NCBI RefSeq assembly: GCF_000015965.1
Contig: NC_009091.1
Span: forward strand, 620,001 to 684,000
From: Prochlorococcus marinus str. MIT 9301
GTDB lineage: Bacteria > Cyanobacteriota > Cyanobacteriia > PCC-6307 > Cyanobiaceae
Reading direction: 5' to 3'
DNA: 64,000 nucleotides
Part shown: positions 16,887 through 27,889 of the stretch, in pieces
How positions within the stretch are numbered: position 1 is the first letter of the stretch
Layout of the letters: each line of letters begins with the position of its first letter
The notes under the pieces: generated by a model
Seen by the model: the letters and a program-made list of their open reading frames with translations, nothing else
What the model was told of the DNA's origin: nothing
Database searches by the model: none
Translations under genes and position numbers: made by a program

Positions 16887-18524
16887 ATGAGCTTAGGTAC
16901 TAAAATTCTAAATAATAAAGACATACTGGAAGCGGTAAATAAAAGAAGAAATTTTGCTATTATTTCACATCCGGATGCTGGGAAAACGACTCTTACTGAG
17001 AAGCTTCTTTTGTATGGAGGTGCCATTCAACAAGCAGGAGCCGTAAAAGCTAGGGGTAATCAGAGAAAAGCAACCTCAGACTGGATGGAACTTGAGAAAC
17101 AAAGAGGTATATCTATAACATCAACTGTATTGCAATTTGAATATGAAAGATCAGTAATCAATCTATTAGATACACCAGGACACCAAGATTTCTCCGAAGA
17201 TACTTATAGAACATTAGCTGCTGCTGATAATGCAGTTATGTTGGAAGATGCTGCTAAAGGACTAGAACCTCAAACTAGAAAATTGTTTGAAGTTTGCAAG
17301 ATGCGAAAAATACCAATATTTACTTTCATAAATAAAATGGATAGACCAGGAAGAGAACCATTTTCTTTACTTGATGAAATTGAATCAGAACTTGGATTAA
17401 ATACCCTACCTATAAACTGGCCAATTGGGAGTGGCGAAGAATTTAGAGGGGTTATTGATAGATTTTCGAGAGAGGTGATTTTATTTGATAAAGCAGTGAG
17501 AGGGAAACAATCGAATGAGAAAAGATTAAGTCTTGAAGATAAAGAGGTATCAAAATATGTAGAGAGAGATTTACTTGAAAACTCACTTGAAGAATTGGAG
17601 GTTCTTGATGAGGCAGGATCTAAATTTGAAAAAGAAAAAGTTTTCAATGGCTCTTTAACCCCAGTTTTCTTTGGATCTGCCATGACTAATTTTGGCGTAA
17701 GGCCATTTTTAGATAGTTTTTTAAAAATGGCACAAAAACCAACGTCAAGAAATAGTAATAAAGGGGATATTGAACCTGCAAGCGATGAATTTAGTGGGTT
17801 TGTTTTTAAGCTTCAGGCAAATATGGATCCAAAGCACAGAGATAGGGTTGCTTTTGTAAGAGTTTGTAGTGGTAAATTTGAAAAGGATATGTCAGTTAAA
17901 CATTCCAGAACTGGGAAAACAATTAGATTATCAAGACCACAAAAAATATTTGGGCAAGATAGAGAAGTAGTTGATGATGCCTATCCTGGAGATGTTATTG
18001 GTTTAAATAATCCAGGGATGTTTTCTATTGGAGATACTCTTTATACTGGTACTCATCTGGAATATGAGGGCATACCATCCTTTAGTCCTGAAATATTCAG
18101 CTGGCTAAGAAATCCAAATCCCTCAGCATTTAAAAATTTTAGAAAGGGTGTTAATGAACTTCGAGAAGAAGGTGCAGTTCAGATTCTTTATGACTTTGAT
18201 GAGAGCAAAAGAGACCCCATACTCGCAGCCGTTGGTCAATTGCAGTTGGAGGTAGTAACTCACAGATTAAAAAGTGAATATGGTGTAGATGCAAATCTTG
18301 AAGCAATGCCATATCAATTGGCTAGATGGATTTCTGATGGATGGCCAGCCATTGAAAAACTAGGCAGAATATTCAACTGTAAAATAGTTAAAGATTGTTG
18401 GAATAGGCCAGTTATTCTTTTCAAAAATGAGTGGAATCTAAATCAATTTGTTGAAGACAATAATCAATTAAATTTAAACAAAGTTGCGCCCGTTGTTAGT
18501 GGAGTCGAACCAATTGTTTTATAA
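16887..18524 (+). CDS. prfC: Peptide chain release factor 3
   Basis: RF3 is the GTPase that recycles RF1/RF2 from the ribosome. P-loop [15 protein letters not shown], switch [13 protein letters not shown]3 [16 protein letters not shown] and G4 NKMDRPGR are the RF3-type set. The length of 545 residues is slightly longer than usual (about 530) and the C-terminal region is complete. The ATG is used. Confidence 0.95.
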   Translation: MSLGTKILNNKDILEAVNKRRNFAIISHPDAGKTTLTEKLLLYGGAIQQAGAVKARGNQRKATSDWMELEKQRGISITSTVLQFEYERSVINLLDTPGHQDFSEDTYRTLAAADNAVMLEDAAKGLEPQTRKLFEVCKMRKIPIFTFINKMDRPGREPFSLLDEIESELGLNTLPINWPIGSGEEFRGVIDRFSREVILFDKAVRGKQSNEKRLSLEDKEVSKYVERDLLENSLEELEVLDEAGSKFEKEKVFNGSLTPVFFGSAMTNFGVRPFLDSFLKMAQKPTSRNSNKGDIEPASDEFSGFVFKLQANMDPKHRDRVAFVRVCSGKFEKDMSVKHSRTGKTIRLSRPQKIFGQDREVVDDAYPGDVIGLNNPGMFSIGDTLYTGTHLEYEGIPSFSPEIFSWLRNPNPSAFKNFRKGVNELREEGAVQILYDFDESKRDPILAAVGQLQLEVVTHRLKSEYGVDANLEAMPYQLARWISDGWPAIEKLGRIFNCKIVKDCWNRPVILFKNEWNLNQFVEDNNQLNLNKVAPVVSGVEPIVL

Positions 18525-18575
18525 AGTCTTAATGGATTATAAAATTAGTTAATCTGTTAGTATTGGTAAAAAATT

Positions 18576-19250
18576 TTGGATTTAAACAGTAATAAAAATA
18601 ATAACGAAAAATCACCTTATGAAATTTTAGGTGTAAAAGAAGGTGCTGCTTTTGAGGATATTCAGAAGGCTAGAGATAATAAAGTTAAAGAGGCTGGAGA
18701 AGATTTAATTTTAAAAGCGAAAATAGAGTCTTCCTTTGATCAATTACTTATGGGGAGTTTGAAAGCCAGACAATCAGGAAATGTAAGCTATGAAGCTGTA
18801 AGTGCTTCAAAAAAAGAAAAACAAATTAATCAATTTACTAATAATAATTTTCCACTGCTTTCTAAAATAAAAAATTTAAATAATAACTCTAAGAACTTAA
18901 GTCAATATAGTTTGCCAAAAATAACGCCTCCTTCATTTGATAATCTTTCAATAAAAATATCTGTTGGGTTATTATTTTTAATTTTGTTATTTATTAGTCC
19001 CGACTCTAATAATAGACTTTTACTTTCCATCTCAACATTAATACTTACCTATACTCAAATTAAATCGGGGAAAAGATTTATAGGTTCTCTTGGTTGGAGT
19101 GTTACCTTTCTTTCGATAGGATTAATATTTGGTGGATTACTTGAAAATAATTCTTTCATTCAGGAAATTTCAAATAATTCTCTATCGATACAAAAAATTC
19201 AAAGTATTCCAGCCATGGTTATTTTATGGCTAGGCGTAATTTTCTTATGA
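18576..19250 (+). CDS. CPP1-like J-domain-related membrane protein (DUF3353)
   Basis: The N-terminus ([23 protein letters not shown]) resembles a J-like domain. Two to three TM segments follow ([45 protein letters not shown]). This matches cyanobacterial homologues of the chaperone-like protein of POR1, which in plants stabilises protochlorophyllide oxidoreductase. The start is TTG at 18576. It ends six bases inside the convergent hslO gene. Confidence 0.75.
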   Translation: MDLNSNKNNNEKSPYEILGVKEGAAFEDIQKARDNKVKEAGEDLILKAKIESSFDQLLMGSLKARQSGNVSYEAVSASKKEKQINQFTNNNFPLLSKIKNLNNNSKNLSQYSLPKITPPSFDNLSIKISVGLLFLILLFISPDSNNRLLLSISTLILTYTQIKSGKRFIGSLGWSVTFLSIGLIFGGLLENNSFIQEISNNSLSIQKIQSIPAMVILWLGVIFL

Positions 19251-20153
19251 TTGATTTTCTATCATCAATTTAATTTCTTCATAATTTATAAGATATTTAT
19301 TCTTACAAAATTCACATACTAATTCTGCATTGCCATCTTTCTTGAGGATGTCCTCCAACTCGCTCTTATCAAGCATATTCATTGCATTTAAACTTCTTTG
19401 TTTAGAACACTTGCATTTAAAACTAACTTCTTGTGAACGAGCTTTTTCAGATATTGATTCATCGTCGATATCAGGAAATATTTTTTTTATCAAGGAAAGA
19501 AGATTATCTTTTGATTGAAATAGATCTTCGCTAAAAGAATTTACTTCTTTACATCTTTCTTCAAGTAGTGAGACTAGTAAAGGGTCAGTATCTTTTTTAG
19601 GTAAAACTTGAGCTAATAATCCACCACTACAAATAATTCCTTGATTTTGAATTTTTTCTCCAATAAATACAGCAGAAGGAGTTTGTTCTGAATGATATAA
19701 ATATGAAGCTAAGTCTTCTGCAATATTCCCATTTACTAATTCAACTGTGCTTGTAAAGGGTTCTCCAATTCCGCTATCTCTAATAACATTTAAATATCCA
19801 GTACCTAATGCTTTTGTGAAATCAAAAGAATATTTATTACTATCTATTTTGACTAGATCCAATTCTAAATCAGGATTTCCTACATATCCTCTGACTTTAC
19901 CGTCTCTACCTGCATCAACCAGCAATCCCTTCAAAGGTCCGTCAGAACGTACTCTTAGGGTTACTCTTCCATGCATTATCTTCATTGAACTTGCTAAAAG
20001 CAGTGAGGCACTAAATGCTCTCCCTAAGATGCAGGTGGTTAGATAAGAAAGATCGTGTCTTTTTTTGGCTTCTAGGGAAGATTCTGTTGTTAAGACAGCA
20101 ACTAATCTTATTCCACCATTTGCTGCAGTGGCTCGTACTATCCTATCCTGCAT
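19245..20153 (-). CDS. hslO: Hsp33 redox-regulated chaperone
   Basis: A 302-residue Hsp33 with N-terminal blocks [13 protein letters not shown] and [19 protein letters not shown] and the C-terminal zinc site C-x-C (FKCKCSKQ) ... C-x2-C (VCEFCKNK). Oxidation of these cysteines normally releases zinc and activates the chaperone. The start overlaps the end of the ABC ATPase gene by 11 bases, so the two are likely cotranscribed. Confidence 0.92.
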   Translation of the reverse strand: MQDRIVRATAANGGIRLVAVLTTESSLEAKKRHDLSYLTTCILGRAFSASLLLASSMKIMHGRVTLRVRSDGPLKGLLVDAGRDGKVRGYVGNPDLELDLVKIDSNKYSFDFTKALGTGYLNVIRDSGIGEPFTSTVELVNGNIAEDLASYLYHSEQTPSAVFIGEKIQNQGIICSGGLLAQVLPKKDTDPLLVSLLEERCKEVNSFSEDLFQSKDNLLSLIKKIFPDIDDESISEKARSQEVSFKCKCSKQRSLNAMNMLDKSELEDILKKDGNAELVCEFCKNKYLINYEEIKLMIENQS

Positions 20154-20790
20154 GATTTTCTTTCATAAAATTTTTGATTTTCCCTTTTTCCAAGAATAAT
20201 ATCCTAGAAGTAATTCCCTCAAACATTTCAGGTTCATGAGTAACAATAATAATTGTATTTTTATTTTTTAAATCAAGAATTAAATTCTTCACATCATTCC
20301 TCATTGAATAGTCTAATCCAGCAGTAGGTTCATCAAGTAAAAGAATTGAGGGGTTTCTAAGAAGTTGAACTGCTACAGCTAATCTTCTTTGTTGTCCGCC
20401 ACTTAGTTGTTCTGGTGGTTGGGTCAGATTAATTTTTTTCAAACCAACTTTATTCAAGACTATTTCTATATTTTTTTCTCTTAAAGATTTATGGCCTATT
20501 TTTAGTTCCTTCCCAATGGTTGTACCTATAAAGTATCTTTCAGGAAATTGGAATACTACTCCACAAAACCATCTTCTCTGTCTAGAAGATAAAATTTTAT
20601 TCTTCCAAGTAATTTCCCCTTTTTGTGGATTTGTTAATCCGCTTATTATTTCAAGTAGTGTTGTTTTCCCAGAACCACTATTGCCACAAATTAATATGAT
20701 TTCATTTTCATGAACTTTTAAATTTAAATTGTCTATAATTTTTCTTTCACCAGTTTGGGGTTGATAAGATATTTCTTTTAAATCAAGCAT
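20143..20790 (-). CDS. ABC transporter ATP-binding protein
   Basis: Walker [14 protein letters not shown]-loop VVFQFPERY, signature [10 protein letters not shown], Walker [13 protein letters not shown] and H-loop VTHEPE are complete. The Q-loop type FQFPE with the short length (215 residues) resembles ECF/CbiO-type energy-coupling ATPases. No cognate membrane gene is adjacent, so substrate and partner are unknown. Confidence 0.8.
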   Translation of the reverse strand: MLDLKEISYQPQTGERKIIDNLNLKVHENEIILICGNSGSGKTTLLEIISGLTNPQKGEITWKNKILSSRQRRWFCGVVFQFPERYFIGTTIGKELKIGHKSLREKNIEIVLNKVGLKKINLTQPPEQLSGGQQRRLAVAVQLLRNPSILLLDEPTAGLDYSMRNDVKNLILDLKNKNTIIIVTHEPEMFEGITSRILFLEKGKIKNFMKENHAG

Positions 20791-20873
20791 TATGAATTAA
20801 GTTATAGGTATGAATTTTAATCTAGTAATAACTTACTTATAATAGCTATAGATCTAAAAAGCTATTAGTCAAT

Positions 20874-21317
20874 ATGAATATTATTTTTAGAGAAGTTGAT
20901 CCTTTTAATTGTTGGATATGGATCAGGTTTTCAGAATCACCAACTCAAGATGAAAAAAATTATTTAGATGGTGTTTTTGATAGTTGGTACGTTTTAGGAA
21001 GGTTAGGTGGATTTAATTCTGAAAATTTGCAAACTCATGAAGAAGGTTCTGATCTAAGTTGGATGTCCTATGATAATGATCAAAAAAACGCATCTCTTCC
21101 AGCCTTAATGCATAATTTAGGAATTATGGAATATCAAAACCTATGGGGAAGATGTTGGGTTGATTTTGGGACTTCAGACTCCATTTCAATAGATATATTA
21201 ATTAATTCTTTAAATGAGATATCAAATAATTATGTAAAAATTGAAGATTTAATTATTGGGGGTGAAAATAATGATTGGGCAATTGAAGAACATGAAGATT
21301 TAGTTTTCAAAGATTAA
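20874..21317 (+). CDS. DUF3531 family protein
   Basis: The 147-residue product begins MNIIFREVDPFNCWIWIRF and contains DSWYVLGRLGGFNSENLQ and WGRCWVDFGTSD, a conserved cyanobacterial and plastid family of unknown role. It is followed 9 bases later by rsmE and then vte6-like on the same strand, giving a three-gene operon. Confidence 0.75.
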   Translation: MNIIFREVDPFNCWIWIRFSESPTQDEKNYLDGVFDSWYVLGRLGGFNSENLQTHEEGSDLSWMSYDNDQKNASLPALMHNLGIMEYQNLWGRCWVDFGTSDSISIDILINSLNEISNNYVKIEDLIIGGENNDWAIEEHEDLVFKD

Positions 21318-21326
21318 GTGTTTTAG

Positions 21327-22100
21327 ATGGAAGACTTCACAAGATTAATTATTTCCCATGAAAGAATTGAAAATATTAAGAACAATAATTTAAAACTAAA
21401 TAAAGAAGAGACTCATTATATAAACAAAGTAATGAGGATAAAAAATGGCAAAGAAATTTTTATAGCTAACGGAGAGGGTTCATTATGGAAAGCTATAAAA
21501 ATTAAAAATGATTGTTTAGAAATAGGTCAATTAAAAAAACCTTACTTATTTCAAGAGCAAGAAATTCACTTGTTAGGCATAGCTGTTGTTATACCAAAAA
21601 GTGGTTTTGAGGATATTTTAAAAATGTGTACTGAAATCGGAATTGACTTTATACAGCCATTATTTTCAGAAAGACAGGTAAACAAAAATTTAAATTTTTC
21701 TAGAAAACTTTTGAGATGGAATTCAATTATTAATGAAGCAGTTGAGCAAAGTGAGAGATTATGGAAACCATCTATTTTAAATGGTATGGATATTGTTGAA
21801 TGGCTAAAAAGTAGAGACAATCAAGAAAGAGTTTCAATTTCAATAACAAGAGAAGAAACACTATATGACTTAAATCAATGGTTAAGAAAACAACAAGAAT
21901 TTGTAAATAGAAGAGGAGGTATTTTTTGGAACGTAATTGGCCCTGAAGGAGGATGGTCCTCAAAAGAAATTGATTTTTTTAATAGAAAAAATATTGCCTT
22001 TGTTAAACTGTCTGACACTATCTTAAGAACTTCAACGGCTAGCATTAACGCATCATCAATTCTAAATCAGTGGAGAATTGATTTAAAATTAAGGAATTAG
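21327..22100 (+). CDS. rsmE: 16S rRNA m3U1498 methyltransferase RsmE
   Basis: A SPOUT-fold methyltransferase of 257 residues with GPEGGWSSKEIDFF (the SAM-binding knot motif) and LSDTILRTSTASINA. A PUA-like N-terminus (HYINKVMRIKNGKEIFIANGEG) precedes it. It modifies U1498 of 16S rRNA. Confidence 0.9.
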   Translation: MEDFTRLIISHERIENIKNNNLKLNKEETHYINKVMRIKNGKEIFIANGEGSLWKAIKIKNDCLEIGQLKKPYLFQEQEIHLLGIAVVIPKSGFEDILKMCTEIGIDFIQPLFSERQVNKNLNFSRKLLRWNSIINEAVEQSERLWKPSILNGMDIVEWLKSRDNQERVSISITREETLYDLNQWLRKQQEFVNRRGGIFWNVIGPEGGWSSKEIDFFNRKNIAFVKLSDTILRTSTASINASSILNQWRIDLKLRN

Positions 22101-22106
22101 ATAAAT

Positions 22107-22850
22107 ATGGATATAATTAAAAATCAATTTTTTATAGGTTTTTGCATTAATTTCATTTTGATTTATATATTTTGCAAGATTCCTTTGATGACAAAAAGTG
22201 GTTGGATAAGTGCAGGCATTTTAGGCACAATTTTGTGGGGATGTTTGTCTTGGCAAGGATGGATGTCAGTTGTAATTTATTTATTATTTGGATCTCTCGT
22301 TACCAAAATAGGTTTTAAATTTAAAAAAGAACAAGGAATAGCTGAAAAAAGAGGTGGGAGGAGAGGTCCTGAAAATGTATGGGGCTCTGCAGCTACAGGA
22401 TTATTTCTTGCCATTATGACCAAATTTAATGCTGCCAACGTCGTAATGTTTAAAGTAGGTTTTGCTGCAAGTTTTGCTGCAAAGTTGGCAGATACTTTTG
22501 GCAGCGAAATTGGAAAAAGATTTGGTAAAGACACATATTTAATTACTTCACTTAAAAAGGTTGAAAGAGGAACTGAAGGAGGAATAAGTTTAGAAGGAAC
22601 ATTAGCTAGTTTTTTGGGATCAATATTTATGGCTTTTATAATGCTTCGTCTATCAATTATTTCTACAAAATATCATTTTATAGTTGTTGTAGTTTCTGGA
22701 TTATTGGCAACACTTACCGAAAGTATTATTGGTGCTAAATTTCAAAACAAATATAAATTAAGTAATGAATTGGTAAATGCTATTCAGACAAGTATTGCTT
22801 CTTTTTTTGCTATTTTTGCTCTTGTTTTATATTCATATTTTATAAATTAG
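22107..22850 (+). CDS. DUF92 membrane protein, VTE6 (phytyl-phosphate kinase)-like
   Basis: Multiple TM segments and the DUF92 core GRRGPENVWGSAATGLFLAI, ADTFGSEIGKRFG, VERGTEGGISLEGTLAS are present. Plant and cyanobacterial VTE6 phosphorylates phytyl phosphate to reuse phytol from chlorophyll in tocopherol synthesis. The assignment is by family; the exact substrate is not proven from sequence. It is third in the operon after rsmE. Confidence 0.75.
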   Translation: MDIIKNQFFIGFCINFILIYIFCKIPLMTKSGWISAGILGTILWGCLSWQGWMSVVIYLLFGSLVTKIGFKFKKEQGIAEKRGGRRGPENVWGSAATGLFLAIMTKFNAANVVMFKVGFAASFAAKLADTFGSEIGKRFGKDTYLITSLKKVERGTEGGISLEGTLASFLGSIFMAFIMLRLSIISTKYHFIVVVVSGLLATLTESIIGAKFQNKYKLSNELVNAIQTSIASFFAIFALVLYSYFIN

Positions 22851-22866
22851 AAATATTTGGGAAGCC

Positions 22867-23511
22867 TTAGGATTCCTTCCATTTTGTAAGAGTTTCCCAG
22901 CTCTTAAGTCTTTGGAAAAGCCAGAAATGACCTTCGGAATTTAGATGAATTCCATCATGCGTAATCCAATTTTTACTCCTTTTATCAGAGTACATTTCTC
23001 TAAAAGTAGGAAGAAATGGAACATTCTGATTGAGGCATACTTCCTCCATTCTCCTTTCATAAGAATTACAAAAATCATTTGAGTACCATAGACATCCTGC
23101 GAAAGGCATTTTGCTTTCGTCAACTGGTGTCAAACCAATAACAAATACATTTGTTTGAGAGTTCATTTCATTAATTAGCCTCTCTAATCCATATTCAAAT
23201 CCATCTATATCTAATTGATGTCTTCCATTTATCTGACCAATTGCTGCAGTGTCGTTAAGACCTACATTTAGTAGGATTGCTTTAGGTTTATTTCTTCTCG
23301 TTTCTCCTCTAGATGACCATTCTTTTTCCCATCTAGATGAAACTTTTTCTATCCCATCTCCCCTAACGCCAAGTTGATAAATAACTGGCCCATTTTGGTT
23401 ATTACCCCAATCTTTTCTAAGCCTCTCACACCATCCGCCACCCTCATTATCTCCCCATCCATAAACTGAGCTATCTCCAATTACAACAAGCTGTTTTGGT
23501 AAACTAATCAC
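22867..23511 (-). CDS. SGNH/GDSL-type hydrolase
   Basis: Block I VIGDSSVYGWG holds the catalytic Ser, block II a Gly in GVRGDGIEKV, block III GLNDTAAIG, and block V HDGIHLNSEGH the Asp-His pair. This is a small esterase or lipase of unknown substrate, 214 residues. It lies 49 bases after phnE on the same strand and may be cotranscribed with the phn genes. Confidence 0.8.
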   Translation of the reverse strand: MISLPKQLVVIGDSSVYGWGDNEGGGWCERLRKDWGNNQNGPVIYQLGVRGDGIEKVSSRWEKEWSSRGETRRNKPKAILLNVGLNDTAAIGQINGRHQLDIDGFEYGLERLINEMNSQTNVFVIGLTPVDESKMPFAGCLWYSNDFCNSYERRMEEVCLNQNVPFLPTFREMYSDKRSKNWITHDGIHLNSEGHFWLFQRLKSWETLTKWKES

Positions 23512-23560
23512 TATAACCGGAAAAAAATAATTACTTGATTTAACAAATTATTCCTACAAA

Positions 23561-25063
23561 TCAAGTTAAACTATTTTTGATTTTACCATTTATTAATTCT
23601 CCAACTATCGCGATGGAGCTATAAGCTATCAAAACTATTGTGACTTCTTGCCATGCGAAGGAACTTAGTGATTCTTGCAATTGCCAACCTAGACCAACAC
23701 TTCCAATAACCCCAACAATTGCAGTTTCTCTAATAATGATGTCAGATCTATAAGCACAATATGCTAAGTAACTTTTTGCTTGTTGAGAAAATAAACCTAA
23801 AAGCCAACTAGTCTTTTTTGAGATTCCTAGAGATTTCATTGCAATATAATTTTTCTTGTCTTGGCTATCTAGATTTGTAAAAAGTAATTTGCTAGTAATA
23901 CCAGCATTGTGGAGACCTAATGTTAAAGCTGCTAAAGATAAAGAAGGATTATTAAAAGTTAATAGAGTTAGAATTATTACAGGTGTAGGTATTAAACGTA
24001 ATAAAAATGCAAAAATTTTTATAAAAATTTTAGAACTATTATTGTTAAAAATTCCTATTACTAATGGAGGTAAACTAATTGCAATTCCTGTTGATAAAAG
24101 ACTTAAAATTATTGTTTCTAATATAAGTTTTAAGAAATCAAATAATCCTAAATCTGAGCTTGATTTAAATAATGAACTAACGGAATTAAAATTTTCGATA
24201 TTATTATTAAAAATAAAATAAAGAAAATATGAAAAAGAAAATAAAATTGTTATGAAAAAAACTGCAATAAAAAAAATAGATAGGATTTTATTTGTAGTAT
24301 TAAATTTTATTTTTTTGAATATTAATCCAGAAAGAATTATCAAAATTGCTAAGGACCATAAATAAGTCCATAACTCTCTAAAATTCAAAGTTTGGAAAGA
24401 TAAAAAAATACTGGTACCTATTCCTCCAATCCCAAAAAATCCTAAAATCACCGTACTTCTTATTGAACACTCTAATCGATATAAACCAAAGTTTTTAAAT
24501 GTATTTATTATTGGATTCCATATTAAAGTTAGTAAAGAAGAAAATTTAGGTGCATTTATTTGATTTATAGATTCAAAACTTTTGTAGTCAATAGTTTCTA
24601 ATTGTTCAGCAAAAACTTTTGAATTTACAGCAATATAAGGTATACATATAGCTATTATTCCTATCGAAAAATTTATTCCATATATTTGCATTAATAGTAT
24701 TCCCCAAACCACTTCGTGTATAGATCTAATTATTGTTAGAAAAAACCTTACTATGCGGTAGAAAAAATTTGGAATATTAAAGATTTTATAAAAAATATTT
24801 GAGGAAATTATTCCAAAAATTGCTCCAAAAATAATACTTACTAACCAACTAAAAAAACCAATTAAAATAGTTTCATTTAATCGCTTAATTACGGTAATAA
24901 TAATTTCATTATCGATCTTGGGATTAAATGCAGAAATTAAGAATTCTTGGAATAATTTAAATCCTCCAAAATGAATATTGTTTATTAATTGATACCCTAG
25001 AGGTATGCATACCAAAATTGGAAGAAAAGATAATGAGGTATAGTTTAATTTTAATTTGTTCAA
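23561..25063 (-). CDS. phnE: Phosphonate/phosphite ABC permease, tandem PhnE fusion
   Basis: The 500-residue product contains two copies of the PhnE permease. Each has an EAA-type cytoplasmic loop: the first with GLYRLECSIRSTVILGFFGIGG, the second with LAYCAYRSDIIIRETAIVGVIG. Ordinary PhnE is about 270 residues. Together with PhnC and PhnD it should import phosphonates or phosphite. The fusion supplies both membrane halves in one chain. Confidence 0.85.
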   Translation of the reverse strand: MNKLKLNYTSLSFLPILVCIPLGYQLINNIHFGGFKLFQEFLISAFNPKIDNEIIITVIKRLNETILIGFFSWLVSIIFGAIFGIISSNIFYKIFNIPNFFYRIVRFFLTIIRSIHEVVWGILLMQIYGINFSIGIIAICIPYIAVNSKVFAEQLETIDYKSFESINQINAPKFSSLLTLIWNPIINTFKNFGLYRLECSIRSTVILGFFGIGGIGTSIFLSFQTLNFRELWTYLWSLAILIILSGLIFKKIKFNTTNKILSIFFIAVFFITILFSFSYFLYFIFNNNIENFNSVSSLFKSSSDLGLFDFLKLILETIILSLLSTGIAISLPPLVIGIFNNNSSKIFIKIFAFLLRLIPTPVIILTLLTFNNPSLSLAALTLGLHNAGITSKLLFTNLDSQDKKNYIAMKSLGISKKTSWLLGLFSQQAKSYLAYCAYRSDIIIRETAIVGVIGSVGLGWQLQESLSSFAWQEVTIVLIAYSSIAIVGELINGKIKNSLT

Positions 25064-25067
25064 CTAA

Positions 25068-25808
25068 TTAATATATTTTCTCTAAATGAATCTTCTTTAA
25101 GTTATTTCTTTTGATATTGAAAAAAATTTTACCATCCCTTATTCCAATAACTTTATCGAAATCGTTCAGCAAATCTAATCTATGTAATGCAACTAATGCG
25201 GTCTTTGGGGATTTTTTTGTTTTATTTTTATCTACATTCTCTAGCAGAAGGTTTTTAATTGTTGTTATCAATTTGGGATCTAGATTATTAAAAGGCTCAT
25301 CTGCAAGTAATATATTTGATTCTTGAATTAATGATCTAGCTATAGCCACCCTTTGTTTTTGCCCCCCAGATAGTTTTCTGATTTTTTTGTCGTAAATAGA
25401 GTTATGAAGTCTACATAATTTCATATATTTATGCGCCTTCTTAAAAGAACTTATATTTAGTAAATTTTTAAAAGCGAAATAAAAATTGTTTTCCGCTAGT
25501 AGTCCACAATTAACATTTTGTTCTGCAGAGAGATCTTCTATTAATCTTAAATCTTGCCAAATAGTTGTTATTTTACTTTTCTTCTTTCTATCTAATTCCT
25601 CGAAACTTTCATTGAATAATTTAACCTTACCTTGAGTTGGCTTTATAGTGCCATTAAGTACTGATATAAGTGTAGTTTTTCCTGAACCGCTTTTACCTAA
25701 AAGTGCAATTTTTTCCCCAGAATTTATTTTTAAATTTATTTTATTTAGGATCAGATCATTTTTGTATTTATAAGATATATTTTCTAATTCTAAGACAGTA
25801 TTATTCAT
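25068..25808 (-). CDS. phnC: Phosphonate ABC transporter ATPase PhnC
   Basis: Walker [14 protein letters not shown]-loop IWQDLRL, signature KLSGGQKQRVAIARS and Walker B ILLADEPFNNLD are present. The ATG overlaps the end of phnD by four bases and phnE starts four bases after, so the three genes form one transcription unit. Confidence 0.88.
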   Translation of the reverse strand: MNNTVLELENISYKYKNDLILNKINLKINSGEKIALLGKSGSGKTTLISVLNGTIKPTQGKVKLFNESFEELDRKKKSKITTIWQDLRLIEDLSAEQNVNCGLLAENNFYFAFKNLLNISSFKKAHKYMKLCRLHNSIYDKKIRKLSGGQKQRVAIARSLIQESNILLADEPFNNLDPKLITTIKNLLLENVDKNKTKKSPKTALVALHRLDLLNDFDKVIGIRDGKIFFNIKRNNLKKIHLEKIY

Positions 25809-26698
25809 CTAATTTTATTTAATTTCCTCCCGATTTCCTCTATATTTTTATATTGTTTTGATTCTGCCTTTATAAATCTTTTTGCATTAAACATATCTAA
25901 TATCTGTTTATGTGATTTTTGCTTTATATCTAAATTTAGAATTACTGATTTAAGTTCTTTTGTAAACCCCTCCCCGAATCTATTTTCAAGATCACCTTGA
26001 GCTACCCAATGATAGTCAACATATTCTGGTGTGATCCAGAATAATTCTAAATTACTTGTTCTTTTGGGATTATTTTTAAGATTGTTTTCCCAAACCTGTT
26101 TATTTAAAGCTCCAGCATCAAATGCCCCACTATTAACTAAAGCTATAGTGGCATCATGACTCCCACTAAAACCTGCTTTTTTCCCTTTAAAATGTTTAAT
26201 TTCTACCCCTGCTTGATTTAAAAAATATTCTGGCATTAATCTTCCAGAAGTTGAGTTTTCAGAGCCAAAAGTAAATCTTAAATTCTTTAGTTTTTTAAGT
26301 CCTTTAATGTTTGAAATTGAGTTAAGTTCTAAATTTTTGTTTACTACAAAAACACTTTTAAATTCCTTATCGATATCTCTTTGAGCTATGACAATTGAAT
26401 TAGGTGTTTGTAATCTTGCTTGAACTCCTGATAAACCTCCAAACCAAACTAAATCTAAATCTTTAGTTCTAAATCCAGTTACTGCTGCTATATAATTAAT
26501 AACAGGAATGTATTTAACTTCTACATCAAGTTGTTTGGATAATTCTTTTGAAAATAAATTAAATCTTTTGTCCAAAACATCTTGGTTTTGATCAGGTATT
26601 GCTCCAACTTTTAAAACTTTGGGATTTGAAAATACAGGTGATGAAAAAACAGAAAATAATAGAGATGAACTTACAAGGAAATACTTTAAATTAAACAT
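25805..26698 (-). CDS. phnD: Phosphonate/phosphite-binding protein PhnD
   Basis: A signal peptide (YFLVSSSLLFSVFSSPVFS) is followed by VLKVGAIPDQNQDVL, the family start. ENSTSGRLMPEYFL and SGSHDATIALVNSGAFDAGALN form the ligand pocket typical of PhnD. It is 297 residues. It lies 12 bases after aspC on the same strand, leaving almost no room for a promoter of its own. Confidence 0.9.
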   Translation of the reverse strand: MFNLKYFLVSSSLLFSVFSSPVFSNPKVLKVGAIPDQNQDVLDKRFNLFSKELSKQLDVEVKYIPVINYIAAVTGFRTKDLDLVWFGGLSGVQARLQTPNSIVIAQRDIDKEFKSVFVVNKNLELNSISNIKGLKKLKNLRFTFGSENSTSGRLMPEYFLNQAGVEIKHFKGKKAGFSGSHDATIALVNSGAFDAGALNKQVWENNLKNNPKRTSNLELFWITPEYVDYHWVAQGDLENRFGEGFTKELKSVILNLDIKQKSHKQILDMFNAKRFIKAESKQYKNIEEIGRKLNKIR

Positions 26699-26710
26699 AA
26701 CTTAGTTAAA

Positions 26711-27889
26711 TTAATAGTATTCAGAGATTGCTTTTTCAATCCTCTGAAGTCCATCTTTTATTTTAATTTCTGAAGCTGCACAAGATATTCTTATACATTG
26801 ATCAGCTCCAAAAGCTTTTCCAGGTACAACAACTAATCCGTAATCTTGAAGAGCTTTATTGCAGAAATCAACAGAAGTAATTGAGGAGTTGGGTAATTTT
26901 GGAAATGCGTAAAATGCTCCATTAGGTTCTTCAATATAAATCCCATTTATATTGTTAAGGCCCTCATAGAGAATTCTTCTTCTTTGATCATAATGGCTAT
27001 TTATCATTGAGAAAAACTCATTATTAATTTTTAAAGCCTCTAAAGCACCTTTTTGAACAAAAGAGCAAACATTACTTGTACTTTGACTTTGTAATGCTGA
27101 GGATGCTTTGATTACATCTTTGGGGCCTACTAAATAACCTATCCTCCAGCCAGTCATAGCCCATCCTTTAGCAAACCCATTTATTATAAAAATTCTATTT
27201 TTTAAGTCATTTGCTAATGAAGATAAACTGTAGTGTTTAAATTCTTTTTTAAGGATTAGTTCGTAAATCTCATCAGAAAGAATATTGATATTTGGATTTT
27301 CTCTAGCTAAATCGGCAATTTGTAATAATTCTTCCTTTGACATAACTCTTCCAGTGGGGTTATTAGGAGAATTGATAATTATAAATTTAGTTTTTGAAGA
27401 GATTTTAGACTTCAAATCTTCTATATTTATTTTGAATCCATCTTCTGCAGAAGAATTTGTAAAAATTGGCTTCCCACCCGCCAATCTAACCATCTGGGGA
27501 TAACTTAACCAATATGGAGAAGGAATAATAACTTCGTCTCCAGTATTTAACAATACTTGGAAAAGATTATATATTGCTTGCTTGGCACCATTTGTGACCA
27601 TTACATTTTCAAATTCATAATTTAAATCGTTTTGAATTTGAAGTTTATTTGCAATTGCTTTTCGGAGATCTAAATTCCCCGCTGCGGGCCCGTACTTTGT
27701 AAATCCATCAAATATAGCTTTACTTGTAGCCTCTATAACTTCTTTTGGGGCATCAAAATCAGGTTCACCTGCACTTAAATTGCAAATATCTACTCCTTCT
27801 GCAGATAATTGATTTGCTTTAGCACTTATCTGCAATGTAAGAGATGGCTCAATTGAAAGTGCCCGATCAGATAAATTAACTTGACTCAT
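26711..27889 (-). CDS. aspC: Aspartate aminotransferase-type class I aminotransferase
   Basis: A PLP enzyme with LSAGEPDFDAP, INSPNNPTGRV and the PLP lysine in NGFAKGWAMTGWRIGY. It has about 392 residues, starting at the ATG 27889 (MSQVNLSDR); a TTG start at 27907 is less likely. It makes aspartate/2-oxoglutarate from oxaloacetate/glutamate. It heads the aspC-phnD-phnC-phnE operon. Confidence 0.9.
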   Translation of the reverse strand: MSQVNLSDRALSIEPSLTLQISAKANQLSAEGVDICNLSAGEPDFDAPKEVIEATSKAIFDGFTKYGPAAGNLDLRKAIANKLQIQNDLNYEFENVMVTNGAKQAIYNLFQVLLNTGDEVIIPSPYWLSYPQMVRLAGGKPIFTNSSAEDGFKINIEDLKSKISSKTKFIIINSPNNPTGRVMSKEELLQIADLARENPNINILSDEIYELILKKEFKHYSLSSLANDLKNRIFIINGFAKGWAMTGWRIGYLVGPKDVIKASSALQSQSTSNVCSFVQKGALEALKINNEFFSMINSHYDQRRRILYEGLNNINGIYIEEPNGAFYAFPKLPNSSITSVDFCNKALQDYGLVVVPGKAFGADQCIRISCAASEIKIKDGLQRIEKAISEYY

